Origin: a virus
Strand: one strand, 5' to 3'
IMG/VR virus record: IMGVR_UViG_3300020457_000098
Location: 1 to 23,774 of that record
Length of the DNA: 23,774 nucleotides
A program made the translations under genes and the position numbers. How positions within the stretch are numbered: position 1 is the first letter of the stretch; each line of letters begins with the position of its first letter. The notes under the pieces were generated by a model. That model did not search any database. It was not told the DNA's origin and saw nothing but the letters and a program-made list of their open reading frames with translations. Below, in pieces: positions 16,786-23,774 of this stretch.

Positions 16786-18354
16786 ATGTCTGCCATTATA
16801 ACTGATCAACTTAGAATATTGAACGCGAAGAATTTTGTTTCTACAGCAACTTCTTCAGTTAATTCTTATTATTCTTTTGTTGGTTTACCTAATGCCACTA
16901 ATTATTCCTCCACTTGGGATACAAATCCACCTGCTCCAAAAGATAGTTTTGAGCAAGAAAATGATTATTGGGATACTATGGTGGCATTGAAGAAGATTAC
17001 TGCTTCTGATGTGCGTAGGATGGTGAATAGGTACACTTGGACATCAGGTGTTACATATGACATGTATAGGGGAGATATTAGTAGAACAAATACAGCAAAA
17101 CCATCAGGTGCAACTAGTCTATATTCATCAAAGTATTTTGTAGTAAATGAGGACTTTAAGGTTTATATTTGTCTTCAAAATGGAACAAATCCAGAAAATG
17201 TTTCAGGTAGACCTTCTCTAGATGAACCAACCTTTACAGACCTTGAACCAAAAGCAGCAGGTGATAGTGGAGATGGATATATTTGGAAATATCTTTATAC
17301 CATAAAACCTAATGATATCATAAAATTTAATTCTACTAATTTTATACCTGTTCCTGATGATTGGGAGAATGGAACAGATAATGCTCCAGTAAGAGATAAT
17401 GCTTCAAGCAGTGGTCAATTAAAAATTGTCACCATTGTTAATAGAGGAGCTGGTATAGGAACTGCTAATAGAACTTATACAAATGTTCCTATCAATGGAG
17501 ATGGTTCTGGAGCAGAGGCAACTATTGTTATCAATAATGATGCAAAAGTAGAATCAGTAGATATTTCTAAAGGTGGTTCAGGATACACTTATGGAACTTT
17601 AGATTTAGTTGCAGGTGGAGTTCCAGTGGGAACCACTAATCCTGTATTTAATGTTATCATACCACCTCAAGATGGTCATGGTGCAGATATCTATAGGGAG
17701 TTAGGTGCTAGTAATGTCTTAATATATTCTAAAATTGAAAATGATCCAGAAAATCCAGATTTCATAACTGGAAACCAAATTGCTAGAATAGGAGTTGTAG
17801 AAAATCCTCTAGCATACCAGTCTACCTCAAATTTATCTTTAACCAAAGCTAGTGCTCTCTATGCATTAAAGTTAACTGGAGCTGGACACACAACAGCAAC
17901 ATTTAATGCTGATAGCAATGTCACACAAACTATTGGAGTTGGTTCTACTGCTATTGGTAGAGTGGTGTCTTATGACCAAACAACTGGAGTTTTAAAATAC
18001 TGGCAAGATAAGAGTTTAGTTGGATTTAATAGTGATGGATCTTTGAAAACAGATCCTACATTTGGATTTGCTCTACATAGATTTACAGCAAATCCTTCTA
18101 CAGGAGGAAATGTGAATATAGCTAGCAATGAAGGAACTTTAGGAATAGATACTAGTTTTGGATCATCAGGTAGTCCTGGTGTAAGTACTGTAATAAATAA
18201 TAGAAAATATTTTCTGGGACAGAGTTTTGTTCAAGGGGTTGCAAATCCTGAAGTAGAAAAATACTCTGGAACCATAATCTATGTGGATAATAGACCTTCT
18301 ATCACTAGGTCTGCTAACCAAAGAGAAGATATCAAAGTCATTTTGCAATTCTAA
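16786..18354 (+). CDS. 8: Baseplate wedge subunit gp8 (enlarged, 522 aa)
   Basis: A wedge protein homologous to T4 gp8 (334 aa) but about 190 residues longer. Matching points are the N-terminal IITDQLRILNAKNF region, the NDYWDTMVALKKI segment (about 64-76), GDGYIWKYLYTIKP at about 162-175 (T4 has GDGYVWEYLFEIPP), FIPVPDDW, an ENPL turn near 335, and the C-terminal SGTIIYVDNRPSITR (about 493-507; T4 has SGEMIYMENRPPI) ending in ILQF. In T4, gp8 is a homodimer that braces gp7, gp6 and gp10 in each wedge. Much of the extra length lies between about 205 and 310, where a beta-rich insert carries repeats such as NRGAGIGT and GGSGYTYGTLDL, the same type as in the giant protein. The ATG follows a late promoter. 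No clear Shine-Dalgarno is visible. Confidence 0.92.
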   Translation: MSAIITDQLRILNAKNFVSTATSSVNSYYSFVGLPNATNYSSTWDTNPPAPKDSFEQENDYWDTMVALKKITASDVRRMVNRYTWTSGVTYDMYRGDISRTNTAKPSGATSLYSSKYFVVNEDFKVYICLQNGTNPENVSGRPSLDEPTFTDLEPKAAGDSGDGYIWKYLYTIKPNDIIKFNSTNFIPVPDDWENGTDNAPVRDNASSSGQLKIVTIVNRGAGIGTANRTYTNVPINGDGSGAEATIVINNDAKVESVDISKGGSGYTYGTLDLVAGGVPVGTTNPVFNVIIPPQDGHGADIYRELGASNVLIYSKIENDPENPDFITGNQIARIGVVENPLAYQSTSNLSLTKASALYALKLTGAGHTTATFNADSNVTQTIGVGSTAIGRVVSYDQTTGVLKYWQDKSLVGFNSDGSLKTDPTFGFALHRFTANPSTGGNVNIASNEGTLGIDTSFGSSGSPGVSTVINNRKYFLGQSFVQGVANPEVEKYSGTIIYVDNRPSITRSANQREDIKVILQF

Positions 18355-18360
18355 AGAATC

Positions 18361-21300
18361 ATGCCACAGGAAACAAATTTAAACGTCGCTCCTTATTTTG
18401 ATGATTTTGATAGAAGTGATAAGTATTTTAAGGTTTTATTTAAACCAGGATTCCCTGTTCAAGCCAGAGAATTAACAGGTATACAATCTATATTACAAGA
18501 TCAAATTGAAAAATTTGGAAGTCATGCTTTCAAAGAAGGAAGTTCTGTGACTGGTGGTGGTGTAAAGTTTACAAATGCATATACTTCTATATTAATTCAA
18601 TCTTCTAATGAGGGATTTGATGTAAGGTCTTATTTATTTAATGTTAAAGGAAGAACTGTAATTGGAAGTCAATCTGGAATAAAGGCAAAAATAACTGGAT
18701 ATCTACCTAATATATCAGAGGATGGAACTTATACTTTATTTGTAAATTATTTAAATAGTGGTGCAAATAATAGCGATCAATTTATATCTGGAGAGAGTTT
18801 ACTTTTAGATGGAGAATCTTTTGTTACTAAAAATGGTATAACTTTTCAAGTAGGAGAACCAATAGCTCAGTTGCATACTGGTTCATGTAACTATATTGGA
18901 TGTGCTGCTGTTTTATCTTCTGGTATCTATTTTGCTAGAGGGTTTTTCATAGATGTAAAAAAACAAACACTTATAATAAACCCATATACTAGTGATGTAA
19001 ATGTTAAAGTAGGTCTTAGGGTTTATGAGGATATAATAAATTCTGATATTAACTCAAGATTAAATGATAATGCAGCTGGATTCAGTAACTTCACTGCGCC
19101 TGGTGCTGATAGATTACGTATAGAATTAAGATTAGAAGCAGTTCCTATAGCAGAGGATAAGTCTCCAAACTTCATAGAGATAATGGAGATTAGGAATGGT
19201 AAAGTTGCCTCTGTAATTGATAAGGTTCAATATAATGATTTATCTACTGAATTTGCTAGAAGAACATTTGATGAATCTGGTAACTATTATGTAAAACCAT
19301 ATACAATTACTGCAAGAAATACATTAAATAATTTTGAAGGTAATAATGGAGTATTCACTTCAGATCAGGTTACATATAATAATAACACCCCATCTGATGA
19401 TTTAGGGACATATAGAATTTCACCAGGAAAAGCATATATTAGAGGATATGAAGTAGAGACTGTGGTTCCTGGATTTTTAGATTTTAAAAAACCAAGAACA
19501 ACTAAGTTATTAGAAGATCAAAGTATCAATTATGTTACTGGACCTACATTTACTTTAAATAGAGTTTCTGGATCTCCATCTATAGGTATTGGAACAGATT
19601 ATACTGTTAGTTTGAGAGATGAAAGAGTTGGTGCTGCTGCTACCACTGCTTCAGGTAAAGAAATAGGATTAGCACGTGTATATGATTTTGCTTTGGAATC
19701 AGGTTCATATAATGTTGATAATACAGATTTAAATGAGTGGGATATATCACTATATGATATTCAACCATACACTGAGATAGCTTTAAATAATCCTACAACT
19801 TTAACTGTACCTACTCATATAAAAGGAAAGTCTAGTGGTGCTACTGGATTTTTAAGATATGGTGTTACTAGTTCAACAGCAGTTACAGCATACAATACTA
19901 AAGGTAATTTTGTTGCAGGTGAACAATTTATTTTCAATGGTGAAGAGAGTGGTGTCATCTCTGTAGCAACAACTGCATATAGAACTAGTGATGTTAAATC
20001 TGTTCATGGAACTGTGAGCACTGCAAGCACTTTTAATGCAGATGTAAAGCAGTCAGATTTAGTATCAATAGGTCAAGTTAAAATTACAGATCCACCTACT
20101 TCTGGTGCCTCTGCTGGTATAAGCACAGTTACTTTTACAGATCCAAATAAATTCTTTATTGGTATTGCCACAGTAGGAAATATTGTAGAATATACTAATT
20201 CTGGGTTGAATACAACTTCATATGCAAGAATAGAAAGTGTATCTCAAAGATCATTAACAATTTCAGGAGTCACAACTGTCACTGGTATATGTGAGGGTGG
20301 ACTACCATCAACTGCTATTAATCCAGCAGATTTTAAAGTATTAACTTCTCAGTTCCAATCATCCACTGATAATACACTATTCACTCCTCTATCAAAAAGA
20401 AATATTGCTAGTGTAGATTTAACTAATTCTCATATAACAATTAGAAAACAATATGATGTAAATATTACAAATAATTCTACTGGAGCAGTCTCTAGCGGAG
20501 ATGCTAGTGAAACATTCTTACCATATGATGAGGAAAGGTATGTATTAATTAGGACTGATGGTACAACTGAATCATTATCTGCAGATAAGTTTGAATTTAA
20601 TTCAGGGTCTACTGAAGTTACTATTAATGGACTAGGTGCTAATAGTGCTGCTAAATTAATTGCAACTCTTAGAAAAGTTAATGTTAAAGAAAAAGTTAAA
20701 CAAAAACAAAAGATAAATCAAGTATCTGTAGTCAATTCTAACAATTCATCTTCTGGTGTTGGAGCCACTACTTTAAATGATGGTTTGACATTCTCTGCTG
20801 TTTATGGAACTAGAGTTCAAGATGAAGAAATTTCTCTTGGAGTTCCTGATGCAACTCTAGTCTATGGTGTCTTTGAGTCATTTGATTCAAGTGCTCCTAT
20901 TCTACCCAGAGTATCATTAACTTCTATCAATAGTGCTACTGGTAAAACTGGAGATTTACTTATTGGTGATACTTTCCAAGCTGCCACCAGTAATTTTAAA
21001 GGAGTATATGTAAGTAAATTTGATGATAGCACTATAAATTACATTGCTTTAAATGATTTTACTCTTCAGACAAATGAAGATATAACATTTAAAGAGTCTG
21101 GTATTTCTGCTACCACAGATAGTTTAGTCATAGGATCTAATAATATCACTGATGAATTTAATTATGATGATGGTCAAAGAGATACCATATATGATTATTC
21201 TAGAATAACAAGAAAACCTGGTTTCAATGCACCATCTAGAAGATTATTGGTAGTATTTGAATCTGCATTTTTTGCTGCATCTGATACAGGAGATATTACA

Positions 21301-23774
21301 ACTGCTAATTCTTATGATAACTTTAATTATGCAAAACTACCTCAGATTAATAATTCTAGAGTTAGTGATATAATTGATATAAGACCTAGAGTATCTGAGT
21401 TTTCAGGGACTTCTTATTCACCTTTTGAATTTTTAGGAAGAGCATTTACTGCATCAGGAAATTCTGCTAAGAATATACTGGCATCAGATGAATCAATATT
21501 ATTGGATTATGCATTCTATCTACCTAGACTAGATAGAATTTATTTGAATGATAAGGGAGAATTTCAATTAGTAAATGGCATTCCTGCAGAGACACCAGAA
21601 CTTCCAAATGCCATTGATGGTGCTCTAGAAGTAGCATCTATATCTTTACCAGCTTTCTTATATAATGTAACAGATGTAAGTATTAATTTAGCTGAGTATA
21701 AAAGATATCAGATGAGAGATATCAATAGACTTGAGCAAAGAATAGAGAGTTTAGAATTTTATACTTCTCTTTCACTTTTAGAAAGAGATACTTTAAATAT
21801 GCAGGTCACAGATGCTGATGGTTTGAATAGATTTAAATCAGGATTCTTTGTAGATGATTTTTCAGATACAGAAAATCAAATCAAAAAAACCATAGTTAAG
21901 AATAGTATTGATTATCAGAAAGGAGAACTTAGACCTGCTCCATATACCACTGAATTAGATCTTAAGTTAGATTTAAACAGTAGCAATGGAATTAGAAAAA
22001 CTGGTAGGGTATTATCTTTAGATTATGATACAGTGCCTTTTGTTCATCAACCATTTGCTACTAGAACTGAGAGTGTAACACCTTTCCTTATTAATTATTA
22101 TGGAGGTGTTATGAACTTAACACCATCATCAGATGTGTGGTTAGATCAAGTTACCATAGAAGCTAAAAAAGAAGATCTCACTACTTATACAGAAACTAGT
22201 GAGCAAGTTGCAGCTGGGGGATTTGACCCAGACACTGGTTATAGTCCAGTAACATGGGGAGCATGGGAAACTACTTGGACTGGTGGTGGTGGATTAGTTA
22301 GCGAAAGTAGTGATGAATCTTGGAGTTCTTGGCATTCTATCAATCAAGATACAAATCAAAGAGAAAAGACTAGAACTACAACTCAAACCTTTACATCTGA
22401 AAGTTCAACACAGCAAAGAGTTGGGACTAGAAGTATAGTTAGAGAAACTTTCAGCACTATTAATGAAGGTCCAAAAGTAGTTAATACAGACCTAGCTCCT
22501 TTCATGAGATCTAGAAATATTGAGTTTTCTGCTAGTAGTTTAAAACCAACCACTAATGTTTTTGGATTCTTTGATGGTGAAAATGTTAACAAATTTATAA
22601 TTCCTAAACTTCTACAGATATCAATGGTTACAGGAACTTTCCAAGTTGGAGAGACTGTTATTGGAACCACTGCTGATGGAACAGAATTGATTAGATTTAG
22701 AGTAGCAAAATCAAATCATAAGTTAGGTGATTTTGATAATCCTGCTGTGATATATAACACCAATCCATACTTCACTCAAACTCCTTTGGCTATAGGAGAA
22801 TTGGGAGGAAATAGAACTAGGATAATTGATACTATCACTCCAGAAGTTGGATTGTTTAATTCAAGAGCAGAGGAAGTTAACATTGAGGCTACTGATACTA
22901 ATCTACTTAGTGTTCCTGCAGAATACTCTACTACAAGCACACTAATTAATATTGATACTTTAAGTCTAGCTGATAAATCTGAAAATACCTTCTTTGGGTA
23001 TGTAGAGAAAAATCTTAAATTGGTTGGACAAACATCTAGTGCTCAAGCAACAGTAAGTGAAATTAATTTAAAAACAGATAATATTGGATATGTAAGAGGT
23101 TCATTCTTCATACCAGATCCTAATGATATAACTACACCCAAATTTGAGTGTGGTAAAAAAATCTTTAGACTCTCTAGTAGTCCTACTAATAGTCAAGCTC
23201 CTGGTAATGTTAAAACAGATTGTTCAAGTACATTTGAAGCAACTGGTAATATTGATACTCTTCAATCCACTATTATTAGTGTAAGGAATATCAATACTCA
23301 TACACAACAACAAATAGAAACTCAAACTATTGGTGGTGATAGTTATACAGTGTCTAGCACAGAAATTGTAGGAACTGAGAATGAAGTCATAGGATTCCCT
23401 GATCAATGGCATAATGATATTCCTGTAGTCAAACAACCTGATGGCACAGAAATCACTGGTTTATATGAGGTATCTGATACCACTGGTGCTATAGAAATTA
23501 AAGGTAATGTTGTTGCTAATGAGTATGGCACTGATACTGTAATTAATGAACAAACTATTGAAGAACAAAATTTATTAGTTAGTGATTTTAATACCTTTAG
23601 AGACACTGATTGGGTTGAAGAACAGGGTAGTGTTCACTCAAGTGGAACAATGAGAGCTGTTGCTCAAGAGGATGATCCTGATATTATTGAACAAGCATAT
23701 CTAGATCTTTTAGGTAGACAACCTGATGGTCCTGGTTATGATTATTGGAAAGAAGATATTCAAAATAACCCAGA
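18361..23774 (+). CDS. DUF4815-type virion structural protein, 3' truncated by window (at least 1804 aa)
   Basis: The frame is open from the ATG at 18361, six bases after the gene 8 stop, to the window end, so the product exceeds 1804 residues. The N-terminus has APYFDDFDRSDKYFKVLFKP (about 10-29), then PVQARELTG (about 32-40), IQSILQDQIEKFG and AFKEGS. I recognise this as the DUF4815 signature common in marine phage tail proteins. Later landmarks are GTYRISPGKAYIRGYE (about 348-363), GQRDTIYDYSRITRKPG (about 938-954), IDIRPRVSEF (about 1006-1015), a short coiled-coil-like RLEQRIESLEFYTSLSLLER (about 1123-1142), and APFMRSRNIEF (about 1379-1389). A DUF4214-like start follows at about 1772-1804. 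Its place after gene 8 is where T4 has genes 9-12, so a peripheral baseplate or fibre role is likely; the exact function is unknown. It probably shares the gene 8 late promoter. Confidence 0.85.
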   Translation, partial: MPQETNLNVAPYFDDFDRSDKYFKVLFKPGFPVQARELTGIQSILQDQIEKFGSHAFKEGSSVTGGGVKFTNAYTSILIQSSNEGFDVRSYLFNVKGRTVIGSQSGIKAKITGYLPNISEDGTYTLFVNYLNSGANNSDQFISGESLLLDGESFVTKNGITFQVGEPIAQLHTGSCNYIGCAAVLSSGIYFARGFFIDVKKQTLIINPYTSDVNVKVGLRVYEDIINSDINSRLNDNAAGFSNFTAPGADRLRIELRLEAVPIAEDKSPNFIEIMEIRNGKVASVIDKVQYNDLSTEFARRTFDESGNYYVKPYTITARNTLNNFEGNNGVFTSDQVTYNNNTPSDDLGTYRISPGKAYIRGYEVETVVPGFLDFKKPRTTKLLEDQSINYVTGPTFTLNRVSGSPSIGIGTDYTVSLRDERVGAAATTASGKEIGLARVYDFALESGSYNVDNTDLNEWDISLYDIQPYTEIALNNPTTLTVPTHIKGKSSGATGFLRYGVTSSTAVTAYNTKGNFVAGEQFIFNGEESGVISVATTAYRTSDVKSVHGTVSTASTFNADVKQSDLVSIGQVKITDPPTSGASAGISTVTFTDPNKFFIGIATVGNIVEYTNSGLNTTSYARIESVSQRSLTISGVTTVTGICEGGLPSTAINPADFKVLTSQFQSSTDNTLFTPLSKRNIASVDLTNSHITIRKQYDVNITNNSTGAVSSGDASETFLPYDEERYVLIRTDGTTESLSADKFEFNSGSTEVTINGLGANSAAKLIATLRKVNVKEKVKQKQKINQVSVVNSNNSSSGVGATTLNDGLTFSAVYGTRVQDEEISLGVPDATLVYGVFESFDSSAPILPRVSLTSINSATGKTGDLLIGDTFQAATSNFKGVYVSKFDDSTINYIALNDFTLQTNEDITFKESGISATTDSLVIGSNNITDEFNYDDGQRDTIYDYSRITRKPGFNAPSRRLLVVFESAFFAASDTGDITTANSYDNFNYAKLPQINNSRVSDIIDIRPRVSEFSGTSYSPFEFLGRAFTASGNSAKNILASDESILLDYAFYLPRLDRIYLNDKGEFQLVNGIPAETPELPNAIDGALEVASISLPAFLYNVTDVSINLAEYKRYQMRDINRLEQRIESLEFYTSLSLLERDTLNMQVTDADGLNRFKSGFFVDDFSDTENQIKKTIVKNSIDYQKGELRPAPYTTELDLKLDLNSSNGIRKTGRVLSLDYDTVPFVHQPFATRTESVTPFLINYYGGVMNLTPSSDVWLDQVTIEAKKEDLTTYTETSEQVAAGGFDPDTGYSPVTWGAWETTWTGGGGLVSESSDESWSSWHSINQDTNQREKTRTTTQTFTSESSTQQRVGTRSIVRETFSTINEGPKVVNTDLAPFMRSRNIEFSASSLKPTTNVFGFFDGENVNKFIIPKLLQISMVTGTFQVGETVIGTTADGTELIRFRVAKSNHKLGDFDNPAVIYNTNPYFTQTPLAIGELGGNRTRIIDTITPEVGLFNSRAEEVNIEATDTNLLSVPAEYSTTSTLINIDTLSLADKSENTFFGYVEKNLKLVGQTSSAQATVSEINLKTDNIGYVRGSFFIPDPNDITTPKFECGKKIFRLSSSPTNSQAPGNVKTDCSSTFEATGNIDTLQSTIISVRNINTHTQQQIETQTIGGDSYTVSSTEIVGTENEVIGFPDQWHNDIPVVKQPDGTEITGLYEVSDTTGAIEIKGNVVANEYGTDTVINEQTIEEQNLLVSDFNTFRDTDWVEEQGSVHSSGTMRAVAQEDDPDIIEQAYLDLLGRQPDGPGYDYWKEDIQNNP
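23674..23774 (+). other. Start of a DUF4214-like module at the truncated C-terminal end
   Basis: The last visible residues, about 1772-1804 of the DUF4815 protein, read DPDIIEQAYLDLLGRQPDGP followed by GYDYWKED. The pattern Y-x-D-L-L-G-R-x-P-D-x-x-G-x-x-Y-W is the hallmark of DUF4214, a roughly 70-residue helical module found in bacterial surface, S-layer-associated and calcium-binding secreted proteins. The window cuts it after one helix-turn-helix unit, so the number of copies and what follows are unknown. Confidence 0.75.

Noticed and set aside
18193-18199. ATAAATA box inside gene 8
   Set aside because: It resembles the late promoter core, but it is within the coding sequence about 160 bases before the next start, and such A/T-rich words occur by chance here (another lies in gene 6 near 2974). 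It also lacks the ACT extension.
1254-23606. Various 60-104-codon frames on the minus strand
   Set aside because: All lie opposite confident + strand genes, show no recognisable domains and have no promoter or ribosome-binding context. Long antisense frames are expected opposite repetitive coding sequence.
1-23774. Search for a hidden defence, retron or other new multi-gene system
   Set aside because: All genes read as virion structural or small conserved phage genes on one strand with no long noncoding DNA. Nothing supports a separate system beyond the compositional and architectural oddities listed.

Overview
The window is a one-strand stretch of structural genes from a T4-like tailed phage (myovirus). 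It is most like the marine T4-like group that includes the cyanophages and pelagimyophages. The evidence is recognisable T4 baseplate-wedge proteins in T4-like order (gp25, gp6, a gp7-family protein, gp8), T4-type late promoter boxes (ATAAATA/CTAAATA), genes packed stop-to-start on the + strand, and a low-GC genome (roughly one third GC by eye). I see no bacterial chromosomal genes, tRNAs, insertion sequences or CRISPR arrays. The host cannot be read from this window.

Layout. 1-225 is the C-terminal end of a glycosyltransferase-like protein. 236-1236 holds three tightly coupled small genes: a 68-aa helical protein, a 47-aa very basic protein and a 216-aa protein. All three look like conserved but uncharacterised genes of this phage group. 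A late promoter at about 1232 then starts the baseplate block: gene 25 (1261-1662), gene 6 (1663-3732) and a giant 4032-aa gene (3747-15845). The giant carries the gp7 wedge-initiator core at its N-terminus. A second late promoter (about 15842) precedes a 293-aa protein whose N-terminus has the gp9/gp10-type fibre-cap motif. A third (about 16762) precedes gene 8 (16786-18354). The last gene, 18361 to beyond the window end, encodes at least 1804 residues of a DUF4815-type virion protein, and the start of a DUF4214-like module is visible at the truncated end.

How the genes fit together. gp25, gp6, gp7 and gp8 are the parts of the T4 wedge; six wedges assemble around the hub to form the baseplate. 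Here gp7 and gp8 are greatly enlarged by beta-rich, Gly/Ser/Thr-rich repeat modules. The 293-aa and >1804-aa proteins are probably peripheral fibres or adhesins attached to the wedge. Together the region encodes the host-contact end of the tail.

Most notable observations. (1) The dinucleotide CpG is almost absent from the whole window, including across codon boundaries. (2) The gp7 core appears to be split by about 2,060 inserted residues (about 6.2 kb) and followed by about 1,570 more. (3) The same repeat type occurs in the giant protein and in the gp8 insertion. No stretch over 300 bases lacks a gene; the longest gap is about 35 bases. I found no convincing defence or other novel multi-gene system.
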